The position numbers and the translations under genes are program-made. Source: Aphrocallistes beatrix (taxonomy: Eukaryota; Porifera; Hexactinellida; Sceptrulophora; Aphrocallistidae). Taken from it: DNA of 64,000 nt. Position 1 is the first letter of the stretch; each line of letters begins with the position of its first letter. The notes beneath the pieces were generated by a model, which had not been told where the DNA came from, ran no database searches, and worked only from the letters and a program-made list of their open reading frames with translations. This document shows, piece by piece, positions 35,513 to 46,710 of this stretch. The stretch covers positions 2,108,001 to 2,172,000 of the forward strand of contig OY725496.1 of NCBI GenBank assembly GCA_963281255.1. Reading direction: 5' to 3'.

Positions 35513-36163
35513 AGCATGAATCGCCAACACGTATCTCTTCTGGTTCTTTATGATCTTAGTTCAGCCTTCGACACCGTCGACCATACCATCTTACTCAACC
35601 GTCTCCAGTCTCATTTCGGCATTTGCGGCTCTTCTCTGTCTTGGTTTGAATCTTACCTCTCTGGTAGGACTCAATTCGTCTCGATTAAGGGTTCTAATTC
35701 CTCCAATATCCCGGTCCAACACGGAGTTCCTCAGGGTTCTTGTCTTAGTCCGCTTCTCTTTAGCCTCTATACTAGTCCTCTATTCGACCTCATTAGGTCC
35801 CACCTCCCCGACATGCACTGCTATGCCGACGATACTCAGGTCTATCTTTCTTTTAAACCCGGTTCCCCGGTTCCACCGGTTAAACCCGGTCCCGGTTCCA
35901 CCCGGTTCCATTTTAAACCCGGTTCCGGTTCAAAACTCTTGAAAACTCATCTTTTCCGTATCGCGCACGACACATCCACTTAAATTAATTTCAATGCATA
36001 TACATACCTTACAAGCATACATACACATACATACGCATACATACAAATACAAACGTACATGCATAACACACACCTACTTTTATTGAATTGTACAGTGGAC
36101 TTGAACATATTAATATGGAATCTGCGCTATATAAATGTATATTATTATTATTTATTATTATTA
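35513..36163 (+). mobile_element. CR1/L2-like LINE, 5'-truncated and internally deleted
   Basis: From [20 protein letters not shown] (35516) through [20 protein letters not shown] and [18 protein letters not shown] (catalytic YADD). The frame then enters a GGTTCC-rich repeat and rejoins the very C-terminus [16 protein letters not shown] at 35983. About 700 bp of the family sequence is missing. The 3' UTR (CATACATACA-type repeats, GCGCTATATAAATG) ends in a (TTA)n tail at about 36163. Confidence 0.85.
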
Positions 36164-36494
36164 GACTAAACTGGAATTTCAGTTTACGCGTAAATTTCAA
36201 AACTTGAATTGGAAACCCCGAATCGAACAATTTAGTCTAAATACTGATCAAACCATCCAAAATTAACATTTAAAAGAATCATTAATTATATTGTATCATA
36301 AATATTTGAGCAATAGTAATGATTTAATGGGCAATTATGCAAATTTTCTAATATATATATCTATAGCAGAGAGGTAACTATCATTGGTAGACCTTTTATC
36401 TTCCAAAAGTCGTCCTGTTACAAAACTTTAAAAACAGGTTTCTATCAATCTTTAGCGGAATTCAAAATCTCATTGTTTTCCATTATTAATAAAA
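36164..36494. other. No gene seen
   Basis: AT-rich; AGACTAAACTGGAATTTCAG and its approximate inverse near 36175-36240 form a weak hairpin. Confidence 0.4.
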
Positions 36495-37000
36495 CAAGCG
36501 CGGTTCACTTGCTTGCGCTGCGCGGCGGCGGACACAAAGTGTCCGCCGGAGGCGCCATTTGGGCGCCTGTTGATATCATTGATTAATTATGTGGGAGATG
36601 ACAGCTCTAAATACGTCGGTCTCACTGTTATAATCGATATCACACGAAAAATCACTGAATTTGTCAATTTTTAAAATTTTGATGCGTTATGATGACGTCA
36701 TAACGAAGTGAAGAGTCATCATTTTTTGATGATAGTTGCATCATATGTGAGGTATGTTAGTATAAAGATTCTATTAAAATTTCAGCCTTCTATCTCCTAC
36801 AATGGCTGAGTTATGCTCGAATAACTGAATTGTTTAACTTTTAAAAATGTGACAATGACGTCATAATTCCATGATGAGTCGACATTTTGATCTGAGCTCA
36901 GAACTTAGTGGAGCCATTGGTAAATACTCACATGGCAAAAATCAGCTTCCTGTGACTGACAGTTTCTTCAATCAATTCGTTACAGATATATATATATATA
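36495..37000 (-). mobile_element. HelA, with Y in its TA tract
   Basis: Tip CAAGCGCGGTTCACTTGC at 36495. The hairpin GGCGGACAC lies near 36526 and TGACGTCA near 36692 and 36855. It ends ATTCGTTACAGATATATATA. The Y element starts at 37001 after TA; the HelA 5' end is not found directly beyond it. Confidence 0.8.
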
Positions 37001-37461
37001 CACTGACTGAACAAAAGTATTCGTACACCCCATAATTCCCCATACAAATAGTTAAATACTGATTTATTTAGCGAGTCAAGGTATTTAATTGGTAAGAGAT
37101 ACACTTAATTTGACTTTAAAATCGAATTGGTCACATTCATATTACCCACTTTATAAGCTTTTAACTTAATTACTCTCCTTCAAAATTAAGTATTTTCTGC
37201 ACTTGCTACCCTATGGCACATATCACGAGTTATCTCCATTGTATATGATGGCATAAGTGGTACGAGGTGGCACAGTCTGAGAATATTTAACCCTGTGAGA
37301 GATTAATCGAGTGGAAAGATCATAAAATGTGCAATTCGAATATGGAGAATTCGAATTGCGTATCTCTTACCAATTAAATACCTTGACTCGCTAAATAAAT
37401 CAGTAAAATAACTATTTTTATGAGAAATTATGGGGTGTACCAATACTTTTGTTCAAGCATG
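37001..37461. mobile_element. Y element, copy 3, in HelA TA tract
   Basis: CACTGACTGAACAAAAG...CTTTTGTTCAAGCATG with TA on both sides; long inverted arms as in the other copies. Confidence 0.85.
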
Positions 37462-37964
37462 TATATACATACATACAAGCGCGCTTCGCTTGCTTGCGCT
37501 GCGCGGCTGGCGGACACTGCGTCCGCCCGAGGCACCCTGCGGGCGCCCGGGGTCACATTGATTAATTATAAGGGGGATAGCATCTTTAAATATGTTTATC
37601 TTAGTGTTAAAATCGATATCACTCGAAGTTCTATTTTTGATGAGTAATGATGACGTCATAACAAAGTGATGAGTCATCATTTTTTTATTATAGGCGCATC
37701 ATTTGTGAGGCATGTTAGTATACAGATTCTATTAAAATTTCAGCCTTCTATCTCCCATAATGGCTGAGTTATGCTCGAATAACTGTATTGCTTAACTTTT
37801 AAAAATGTGACAATGACGTCATAATTCCATGATGAGTCGACATTTGCTCTGAGCTCAGGACATAGTGGAACCATAGCCAAAATACTTCCACATGCCTAAA
37901 ATTAGCTTTCCATGACCGGCAGTTTCTTCAATCAATTCGTTACATATATATATATATATATATA

Positions 37965-38369
37965 CAGTCGAACCTGCTATAACGGCCACTCTATATAACG
38001 CTCACCTGTCTATAGCGGTCACCAATGAACAGTCCCGTCCGAAATTTTATAATATTGAACCTGTGTATAGCGATCACCTGCTCAACGCGGCCAGCGGCCA
38101 CCCGTTTATAGTCCCTTACTGATCCTAAAACTGTTTATAACGGCCACCACCTTTTTCACCTTTTTATGTGTTTATTACAGGACCTGTTACGAACGATAAA
38201 CAAGTTTCTTGTAATTACTTCAAGTAATAGATTTCTAAAAACTTGATATTTATTGCACTACGTTGATACCTTTTGGGATTAAGACAATCACCTGTATATA
38301 ACGGTCACCTGTGTATAACGGCCAATTTTGTCCAGTCCCTTGGGTGGCCGTTATACACAGGTTCCACTG
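37965..38369. mobile_element. Z2 element (pogo/Tigger-like MITE), copy 1
   Basis: Starts CAGTCGAACCTGCTATAACG, ends CACAGGTTCCACTG, flanked by TA. The arms are rich in repeated TATAACGGCCAC motifs on both sides of the centre. The tips resemble pogo/Tigger ends. Confidence 0.8.
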
Positions 38370-38385
38370 TATATATATATACATA

Positions 38386-38726
38386 CAGGGTGGCTTGTAA
38401 GTTCTGTCCCAAGCTTTATTAGGTATAAAATTTCTTAAACTCAAACAATCTTAGTTATTATGGTCTTTAGATATTGTATTTCGAATATTTTCAATGATTT
38501 TAAAAGGTTTTGGCCTGGATTCTCGATTTTCGCTGCGTGCAGGACACATTTTTTTTTCTCAAAACTCACCTACAAAACCTGTTTCTAAGTCATTGAATCG
38601 AAAAATCTTAAAAATCATTGAGAATATTCGAATTACAATCTCGAAAGACCATAATAACTAAGATTGTTTGATTTTAAGAAATTTTACACCTAATAAAGCT
38701 TGGGACAGAACTTACAAGCCACCCTG
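38386..38726. mobile_element. X element, short complete copy (341 bp)
   Basis: CAGGGTGGCTTGTAAGTTC...GAACTTACAAGCCACCCTG with TA on both sides. Inverted arms of about 165 bp cover almost the whole element, so it is a near-perfect foldback lacking the X core. Confidence 0.9.
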
Positions 38727-39066
38727 TATATATATATACACAAACAAACATTAATCGAGTTTTAATAGCAAGTAAGGATAGTGAAACGCATTTGGCATTT
38801 AACAGTAATAATCAAAATCTGCAAAGCGATTTGGACTAAAACTATTTAAGTAATAAATTATATTATTCTTGTCAAGTTGCACATTAAAGATAATATTTTA
38901 ACATTAGTAGAACTGGATTCTTAAAATATTTTTGCAAATTATCCATCAGGCAGAGTGGAATAAAAAATTTAACCAAATTTAGACCTTTAATAATTGCAGA
39001 AGTGAATTACATTTCACTCATTATCAGCTCTCTCTTGTAATTTTATCTGATCTGAGTTTAACCATA

Positions 39067-39690
39067 CAGGGTAACCATTAATTTCTGTCCCAAGCTTGAC
39101 TAGGTCTTAATTTCTTATAGTTAAATAATCTTCGTTATTGTGGTCTTTTGAATTTGTAAGACGAATAGTTTCAATGAAGCAAACATATCTTACGAGTCAA
39201 AGACTTAGAACTGTGTTTTGTAGGGTGAATTTTTTGAAAAGAAATATGTCTTGACTCGCAGCCAAAATCGCGAATCAGGGCCCAATGCTTCTGTAAAAAA
39301 TGTCTTCATAATCGATGATCAATGATGATTTAGCACCAGATACCTTTCATTCACCATGGAAATATTTCACAAAATCCACTGAATTCATTATCAGAAATGA
39401 GAAAAAGTTATTCATTCACAATTCAAATTAGGTACATTTGCAAAATCCCCCAAAATAGCAAACTCTGATCCAACTGGTTCTCAAAATACACTGATTTGAA
39501 CATCCTATATTTCTACAAATTTAGAGAGTTCGAAGAAAATGCGTGAGCTAATTATTCCCAGAATTTGAAGACTCTGGAAAGTTAATAGTAAAAGCAGTGG
39601 GCCCTGATTCGCGATTTTGGCTACAATTCAGGATTCTTTTTTTTAAAAATTCACCCTACAATACACAGTTCTAAGTCCTAGACTCGAAAA
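39067..39690 (+). mobile_element. X element, copy cut by LINE
   Basis: CAGGGTAACCATTAATTTC start after TA. It runs through left arm and core and into the right arm (CCTAGACTCGAAAA at 39690), where LINE sequence begins abruptly. Confidence 0.8.
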
Positions 39691-40960
39691 TCCCTGAAGG
39701 TCACTAACGACATCCTCCTCAGCATGGATCGCCAACACGCATCCCTTCTGGTTCTTCTTGATCTTAGCTCAGCCTTCGAAACCGTCGACCATACCATCTT
39801 ACTCAACCGTCTCCAGTCTCATTTCGGCATTTGCGGCTCTTCTCTGTCTTGGTTTGAATCTTACCTCTCTGGTAGGACTCAATTCTTCTCGATTAAGGGT
39901 TCTAATTCCTCCAATATCCTGGTCCAACACGGAGTTCCTCAGGGTTCTTGTCTTAGTCCGCTTCTCTTTATCCTCTATACCAGTCCTCTATTCGACCTCA
40001 TTAGGTCCCACCTCCCCGACATGCACTGCTATGCCGACGATACTCAGGTCTATCGTTCTTTTAAACCCGGTTCCATCTCTTCTGAAGAATCTGCTTTCTC
40101 CGCCATCCAATCTTGCATCTCCGCGACCCGTTCCTGGCTCCTCACCAACAAGTTGCTTATCAATGACACCAAGACTGAGTTCCTTATAATAGGGACTCGT
40201 CAACAACTATCTAAGGTTCAAACTGATAGCATCTCTGTTGGTGAGTCGAGAATCTCTTCTTCCAAAGAAGTACGGAATCTTGGAACTTGGCTCGACAATA
40301 CCCTCTCAATGTCTACTCAGGTCAGCAAAGTTGCCTCCTCCTGCTTCTACTACATCTATAACATACGGCGTATTAGAAAGTATCTCTCTAGGGAAGTCTG
40401 TGAAACTCTTGTTAATTCTCTTATCACATCTCGTCTTGATTATTGTAACAGTCTCTTGTATGGTTGCCCCTCATCCCTCTTAGCTCGACTCCAGCGAGTC
40501 CAGAACAGTGCAGCCAGGCTTATCTACAATGTTTCTCGTACCTTTTCGTCATCTCCTCTTCTTATTAACCTCCACTGGCTGCCTGTTAAACATCGTATCC
40601 TCTTCAAAATCCTCCTCATAACTTACAAAGCCATCCATTCTCTTGCTCCGGACTATATCATCCAGCTCATACAGGTTAAGTCATCCAATCGTACTCTACG
40701 ATCATCCAACGCCATCCTCCTTGAGCATCCTACTATCAAATCTTCCAAAACTCTGGGTGATCGTGCATTCACTTTAGCTGCGCCTGTTGAGTGAATCTTC
40801 TGCCTCCGAGCATTCGGAATCCCCCCTCACTTCTTCTCTTCAAAAAACTCTTGAAAACTCATCTTTTCCGTATCGCGCACGACACATCCACTTAAATTAA
40901 TTTCAATGCATACCTTACAAGCATACATACATACACATACATACATACATACATGCATAT
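39691..40960 (+). mobile_element. CR1/L2-like LINE, 5'-truncated
   Basis: Starts within RT (LKVTNDILLSMDRQHASLL) exactly at the X break, the usual 5' truncation of incomplete reverse transcription. The coding part ends near 40895. The 3' part has CATACATACA repeats but no clear (TTA)n tail, so the 3' end is also incomplete. Confidence 0.85.
39724..40794 (+). pseudogene. LINE reverse transcriptase (palm to C-terminus)
   Basis: A 356-codon open frame and the longest in the window. It carries LVLLDLSSAFETVDH (first catalytic Asp), [20 protein letters not shown] and [20 protein letters not shown] (YADD, about residue 102). It continues with [20 protein letters not shown], the thumb and the RT-associated segment SLITSRLDYCNSLLYGCPSS and QRVQNSAARLI. 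It stops at VE-TGA where the family has a Trp (EWNLLPP). The following codons remain in frame to [12 protein letters not shown], so the stop looks like a single point change. The N-terminal endonuclease is missing by truncation. Confidence 0.85.
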
Positions 40961-41271
40961 TAATATAAAATTAAATACATTATTACGAGGTTGTACATTT
41001 ATATTGGTATATCATCAGACTATGAAAAACAATTAATTATATACATAGATTAGCCTGTTAACTAAGAGTAAGATTTGCTAACAAAGGGAGAAACTACAGG
41101 ATTTTGCTTGCCTCCCATAAAATTTTCAAAAGTCGCTGATTTATCGATATCCTTTCCAATCATTAATTAAGACGAGGGGTCAAAGGTATAAATAGAAATG
41201 ACCCCACTTTCACCTTCAATTCAACATTCCAAAGCAAACTAGGGTTAATTAAGGCGCAATAATTTTGATAT
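40961..41271. other. No gene seen
   Basis: AT-rich spacer up to the LTR; ends with the target duplication ATAT (41268-41271). Confidence 0.5.
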
Positions 41272-41462
41272 TGTAGCGTAAACCACGTTGCCCACGATTG
41301 AAATGCACACGGATGTACTGAACACACGAGAATTACTAAATTTACACAAAGAACTGAAATACATAGATTTCTCTAACTAATCATACTACTTATACAATGA
41401 ATTACCGCTGGTTAATCTCTTGCAATACATACTTCTACTCGAGTAGAACCTATTACATTACA
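41272..41462 (-). repeat. 3' LTR (191 bp)
   Basis: Minus reading TGTAATGTAATAGGTTCTAC...GGTTTACGCTACA, a TG...CA type. Contains CTCGAGTAGAAG palindromic motif. Directly preceded (minus) by the polypurine tract. Confidence 0.92.
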
Positions 41463-41474
41463 TCTTCCCCTCCC
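41463..41474 (-). other. Polypurine tract
   Basis: Minus-strand GGGAGGGGAAGA directly adjoining the 3' LTR, the expected plus-strand primer site for reverse transcription. Confidence 0.85.
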
Positions 41475-41513
41475 TTCTAAACGTTAGTTCCTCCATGATC
41501 CGTATGATGACTA

Positions 41514-43103
41514 CTAACTATATTGAAATCCGAATCCGTATAGCGATCCGGGATCTTTCCCTTCGTAGACCGAGTCGATCTCCTTAACAATAAAGGTGGC
41601 CCCCCCCTTTTGGCTAGACTGTACTTCATCTGAATTGAGATCCCATTCATCCTTAAAATGCTCCCTTACAGACACCTCTGATTCGCACTCAGATAAGCTT
41701 TCAGTATCGCTTCCACTGGTCTCTTCCGCTTTAGACAAATCATAACTTCCATATTCCTTTTCCACCTTTTTGCACCTGTTTGCATGAAGTGTAAATTGAC
41801 ATCCTTCCGGGTTTCAACTAGCCATGGTCCCTCAAATAAAGGAGAAAAAGCATGTTTACGTGGCTTAGTGCTCACTAGAACCCAATCACCTGTCTGAATA
41901 AGGCATGGTTTCTTACCTCTATCATACGATTTCTTCATTCTCGCTTGTGCATCCATAATATTCCTATCTGCATCCCTCCACAACATCTCCTGGCGTCTCG
42001 AAGAATGATCAACATAGTCTTCTACTCCTCCAAATCCTTCATCATCCAATACTGGTAACCAACGATCAATGTCTGTGCGCAATTTACTTCCATACATGAT
42101 TTCATGGGGAGTTATACCCGTACTAGAATTCGGTAGGGAGTTGTACACTAATGTCATCTCCTGAATGAGATTTGGCCAGTTAGTATGCGGAATCTTGCGA
42201 TCTCCAGCAAACACCTCATTGTCTGTTTTATTGTTTCCACTGATCTCTCTACTTGACCATCCCCTTCCGGATGGTATGGACTGGAATGCCTTTTTTCGAT
42301 CCCAAAGTGTTCACACAATCCACGAATAATAGCTCCATCGACATTTCTCCCCTGGTCCGATAGGAGAATCAACGGTAGACCATGTTTATATATCCAAGCG
42401 CATTGTAGGGCTTCCTTCACTGTCTCCGCTAGCATGTCCTTCATAGGACAGACTTCAATATGTTTTTGGAGAATAAGTCAACCACAACAAACATGTACCT
42501 ATAACCATCTTCAGACCAGGGTAATGTAGCTATATCCATTGCTATTACTGCCCGAGGTTTCCGAAAAGGGATCCGAATAGGTTTTAAGGGTTCACGCTTC
42601 CTGGATCCTCTCTTATTTCTCTGGCAAATTTGGCAATTAAGACAGAACCTCTTCACATCCGCCCACATGCCCTTCCAGTAAAATCTAGTACTCAACTCCT
42701 CCATTGTGCGATTCATTCCCGAATGAGAACGATTATGACACTTCGTTAGAACTATCTCTTGCAAGTTCTCAGGGATAACAAGTCTTGAACCCTTAAATAA
42801 CAATCCTTCACCCACCCGCAGTTCTGATTCCATCTTCAGTTTTCCTTCTTTCACAACCCCTTCACTTAGAACCTGACGGGTAGCACTAGCAATCTCTGGG
42901 TCTGTGGCCTGTGCTTGTTTAACGATAACATCCAACTCCTCTGAGTAAATCTGGTTAATATTATACACAAACCGTTCCAAGAATTCCGTTTCATCATTTA
43001 CTGAACAATCTACATCTGTATCGGAACGACTGAGAAAATCTGCAACAATATTATCTTTTCTTTTGCAATACTTTATCTCATAGTTTATGCATTCCAGTTC
43101 CAT
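41514..43103 (-). pseudogene. Ty3/gypsy integrase with C-terminal tail
   Basis: 43103-42441 holds the end of RNase H (KYCKRKDNIVADFLSR), a zinc-binding part (CHNRSHSGMN... CLNCQICQRNKRG) and the integrase start IAMDIATLPWSEDGYRYMFV. A frameshift near 42445 moves to LILLSDQGRNVDG and SPYHPEGDGQVERSVETIKQ (catalytic Glu). Another near 42200 moves to PNLIQEMTLVYNSLPNSSTG and TGDWVLVSTKPRKHAFSPLF. A third near 41770 moves to the acidic tail (SGSDTESLSECESEVSVREH), stop at 41514. Three frameshifts make it inactive. Confidence 0.88.
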
Positions 43104-43892
43104 TATCTATCTACTGAATTTACCGCGAGGGTCAGGTTGTCGCCTGAGCCACTGCAGTGAATTGTGATCCGAAAATATTATCACTCTTCCGGCTGCTTCC
43201 AGGTACTTCCTCCATTTCCGCGTTGCAGCCACTACTGCGAATGTTTCCAGCTCAGTGGCACTATAGTTCCTTTGGGCTCGATCCAACTTTGACGAAAAAA
43301 ACGCAATTGGTCTTCTTCTGCCCAGGAAATCCTCCTGCGACAAAACTCCCCCCACCGCTTCTTTCGATGCGTTGACTTCCAGAAAGAAATCATTTTCCCA
43401 TTGGGGAAATGCTAACACCGGGTAGGTTACCAGTGCATTACATAGATCGTGAAAAGCCTCCCTCTGCTCCATTTTCCAACTCCAAACTGCCCGCCCAGCC
43501 ATTAGTCTGTACAGTGGAGACGCAATCAACGCGTAGTTACGAATATATTCCCTGTAATAATTTGTGAGTCCTAGGAAAGCTTTTAACTCCCGCACAGAAT
43601 TGGGTTGTTTCTGCACTCGTATCCGTTCCACCAGTGTTGGAGTTGGTCTATGTCCGTTTGCTGACACAACATGACCCACAAACTCTAGTTCGCAATATGC
43701 AAATTTGCATTTGTCCCTCCTAAGCTGTAAACCCGCCTTGCGATAGCATTCCAGTGTTGCTCGCAGATGGTTCAAATGTTCAGAAAAACTTGAAGAATGC
43801 GTAAGAGTATCATCCAAGTAGGGCAAACTATAAGGAACATTTCGCAGTGCTTTATCAATCGTTCTCTGATATGTAGCAGGGGCATTGCACAA
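43104..43892 (-). pseudogene. Ty3/gypsy reverse transcriptase (C-half) and RNase H
   Basis: Begins MCNAPATYQRTIDKAL, which in the family is the middle of RT, then the active site PYLDDTLTHS. The thumb and connection follow (AFLGLTNYYREYIRNYALIA), then RNase H (FFLEVNASKEAVGGVLSQ, where the catalytic DAS is changed to NAS; TELETFAVV). One in-frame TAG at 43104-43106 replaces a probable Trp before MELECINYEIKYCK. The frame then continues into the integrase. The first half of RT is lost at the deletion junction. Confidence 0.88.
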
Positions 43893-43972
43893 CCTTATCT
43901 TAACTTTATCTATTAACTTTATCTCGTTACTTTATCATTCTCGTTACTTTATCATAACTTTATCATTTCCCG
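43893..43972. repeat. Deletion junction filled with TTTATC repeats
   Basis: AACTTTATC and GTTACTTTATCATT-like units repeat five times between the RT break and the gag fragment. Looks like filler made during end joining or template slippage. Confidence 0.7.
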
Positions 43973-44200
43973 ATGGGGATCCGTGGGTGGGTCTAGGTTC
44001 CGTATCAATACGTCAAATGCTTCGTCTAACGTTAATCCCTCACTAACCACTTCACGCACCAGTTCTCGTTCAGCCGGACGGCGGCAAACCCACGCAGGTA
44101 GAATCTGAACTGCTTTATCCTCCGCCTTCTTCTCAATAAGAGGAGCACTGCAGCCATAAACAGAGGTTTCTAATTAGCAATGAGCTCTCCCGGTAATAAA
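43973..44200 (-). pseudogene. Ty3/gypsy gag N-terminal fragment
   Basis: Minus reading gives ILPAWVCRRPAERELVREVV and SEGLTLDEAFDVLIRNLDPP, a helical gag-like segment, upstream of the deletion. The start codon is not certain. Confidence 0.5.
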
Positions 44201-44263
44201 GGGGGAATAGCCAAATTCTGATGTGAGATTGCCATTTGTCAGCAATCGTAAATTTAGTAATTA

Positions 44264-44454
44264 TGTTGCGTAAACCTCGTTGCCCACGATTGAATTGCAC
44301 ACGGAAGTACTGAACATACGAGAATTACTAAATTTACACAAAGAACTGAAATACATAGATTTCCCTAACTAATTATACTACTTATACAATGAATTACCGC
44401 TGGTTAATCTCTTGCAATACATACTTATACTCGAGTAGAACCTATTACATTACA
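44264..44454 (-). repeat. 5' LTR (191 bp)
   Basis: Same length and ends as the other LTR: TGTAATGTAATAGG...GGTTTACGCAACA in minus reading, followed by ATAT on the right flank. The primer-binding site could not be assigned; the sequence next to the LTR reads TAATTACTAAATTTACGATT. Confidence 0.92.
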
Positions 44455-45524
44455 ATATAATTTATCTTATTATTCATTCATTTGATGCATAAAAATCAAG
44501 ACAAAAAGTAGAAGGCAATTTTAACACTAAATTTGTGAGGGGCCAATGCCCCCCCCCCTCCCCTCCCGTGAGGAGCCGTTAGAGAGGAGAGGGATACGCA
44601 GAACAGAGCTGAGTTGTTGGAAAAATTAATATCACGAAATCAGAAAAATGCACTGGTATTCTGCAAATACTACATGAAATTTTGAAATTAAGATAATATC
44701 GCTATCATATACAATTTTAATTTTGTTGGCTAAAAGTTGTTCTAACATCTACATAAAGTAGTATCACAACACAATATTAAGGATCTAACTGTAAAAGTGC
44801 AGTGCATAGTAGATGCCAATTAATTTTCACGCTGGGACTGAGGGAACTTTAGAACACATTGGGCCTCCATTGCCGGGGCATGGAGGGGAAGCGCCCCTTC
44901 CACCCCCTATTCTACTCCTATGGAAGATATCGCTCCAGAGGAGGAATTGAAAACTGTTTTTTTTTTTAAAAACTTTAAAAAAAGTTAAATTATTAAGAAA
45001 TTGATATCATATAATTCACAATACAATTTACAAAAATTTCACATAGTATTCTTTATTTTGTAATCAGTAAAGTAATTTAGCATGAATACAGTAAATAGGA
45101 TGTGGTTCAATAGCACTGACCAACAAATTTAAAGAAAATTTGGTTCTTGAATACCATGTAGTACATTATATGCTTTGGACTATGCTGATTCCGAATATAT
45201 AATCAGTTTTTCTATATCACTTATTTCATGATAATTTTGTATAATACATCAACAGAAATGTATATTAAACCAAATTTTACTGCATATAGATATTCACTAT
45301 AGTATAATTATTCGTTGATTAATTAAGTGCTTGTACAATTGATCAATACCAATTTGAACGCTACATTTGCTTTAGGAGTGTACCGTGAAAATTCTTTTCA
45401 ATCGGAATGTTATTTGGTGTTTCTTTTCTAGATTTATCGGGATGGATCTAGCAATCTATATACTATTTCTAAGAATTATTGCGGTATCTCATGCGAGATA
45501 ATTCTACTTCAATTTTCTTACAAA
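44455..45524. other. No gene; Tc1-type 3' flank copy and C-rich tracts
   Basis: 45118-45310 matches the 3' flank of the Tc1 relic at 48365-48560 (TTGGTTCTTGAATACCATGT, TATGCTGATTCCGAATATAT). C- and G-rich spots at 44548-44575 and 44866-44920 (GGCCTCCATTGCCGGGGCAT) may be hAT remnants. Confidence 0.55.
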
Positions 45525-46017
45525 CAAACGCGTTTCGCTTGCTTGTGCAGCGCGGTTGGCGGACACAAAGTGTCCGCCGAAGGCGCACTTTGGGTGCCTG
45601 TGGTCACCATTATTTAGTCATATGGGAGATAACATCTCTAAATACGTCTTTCTTACTGTTATAATCGAAATCGGTCGAAAAATCACCAAATTTGTCAATT
45701 TTAAAAATTTTGATGCGTTATGACGACGCCATAACAGTGATGAGTCATCATTTTTTGATGATAGTTGCATTATATGTGAGGTATATTAATATACATATTC
45801 TATCAAAATCTCAGCCTTCTATCACCAAAATGGCTGAGTTATAGTCGAAAAACTGAAATTTCTAATTATAAAAAAGGTGACAATGACGTCATAATTCCAT
45901 GATGAGTCAACATTTTGTTCTGAGCTCAGAACTTAGTGGAGCCATATCCAAAAGACTCCTACATGCCAAAAATCAGCTTATACAAGTATATACACATTAA
46001 TGTTTTAATAGTAAGGA
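45525..46017 (-). mobile_element. HelA with small internal deletion (493 bp)
   Basis: Tip CAAACGCGTTTCGCTTGC at 45525 (CTTG drifted to TTTG). The body runs to CCAAAAATCAGCTTATACAA, where the TGTAACG segment is missing, then ATTAATGTTTTAATA and GTAAGGA at 46011-46017. Confidence 0.8.
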
Positions 46018-46710
46018 TATATATACAAGTATATATATTCAAGATAGCTCCATATATAATTAAGTTTGCATGAAAATTTTGGATTTTTCCATTCATTTGG
46101 TCATTTCACAATATTTTTAATACAATACGTATTATTAAAATGCAATTGGACTCGAATAAGACTTACCCCTCCGGAAAGCGGGGAAAAGTACAAAATTTTA
46201 TCTCATCCAAATTGTGGATTTCATTTTTTGAGAAAATAAAGATATCTAAGAAAATAATTTCGATTCACAATATACCCAAATAATTGAATTATGATATAGT
46301 GTGAAAAATGCAGCCGGATAAGGTAAGAGACAACATATTTAGGGGATTTCCAAACCCTTGGCCACCCAGTGTACAGTATACCCAAACAAACATGATGTTT
46401 TGAAACTATCACTTTATTTTACCATGAATAGCGTAGTAGAACTCGGTTAGTACGTACTCGGGATACGTACTAACCGAGTTGATATTACATAAGAATCTAT
46501 ATATTAAATAAATTCTGTCTCAGAGAAATGAGTACCTATGGACATTTCAAACTTGCAAATCATATTGGGAGATCTCAGTAGTTAGCGGTGTCTTTTTAAT
46601 CGATGTATATAAAATCATAACAAAAATGGAAGTCGATTGGGTCACCAAGCATAATTTCCAGATCAAGTAAGCCAACTGTAATCTTGTTCTTAGATCTCCG
46701 AAAATGATAA
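46018..46710. other. No gene; mariner-like tip and a perfect palindrome
   Basis: 46355-46372 reads CTTGGCCACCCAGTGTAC, the inverse of a mariner-like tip, without a visible partner. A perfect hairpin lies at 46440-46480. Confidence 0.45.
46440..46480. repeat. Perfect 17-bp inverted repeat
   Basis: AACTCGGTTAGTACGTA and its exact inverse, separated by 7 nt (CTCGGGA). Not part of a recognised element. Confidence 0.9.

Larger units (their letters stand above)
37476..38778 (-). mobile_element. HelA, complete, with Z2 and X nested in its TA tract
   Basis: Tip CAAGCGCGCTTCGCTTGC at 37476; body to ATTCGTTACATATATA at 37950; then Z2 (37965-38369), TA, X (38386-38726) and TA. It closes with ACAAACAAACATTAATCGAG and GTAAGGA at 38772-38778 (a short CAAG duplication precedes it). 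Without the inserts it is a normal roughly 560-bp HelA. Confidence 0.85.
41272..44454 (-). mobile_element. Ty3/gypsy LTR retrotransposon with large internal deletion
   Basis: Two LTRs of 191 bp (41272-41462 and 44264-44454) flank 2801 bp of internal sequence and are themselves flanked by ATAT. On the minus strand the order is 5' LTR, gag start, deletion, RT (from its middle), RNase H, integrase, acidic tail, polypurine tract GGGAGGGGAAGA, 3' LTR. A complete relative would be about 5 kb, so roughly 2 kb (most of gag, protease, first part of RT) are gone. The LTRs differ at only about ten positions, which suggests a moderately young insertion. Confidence 0.9.
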
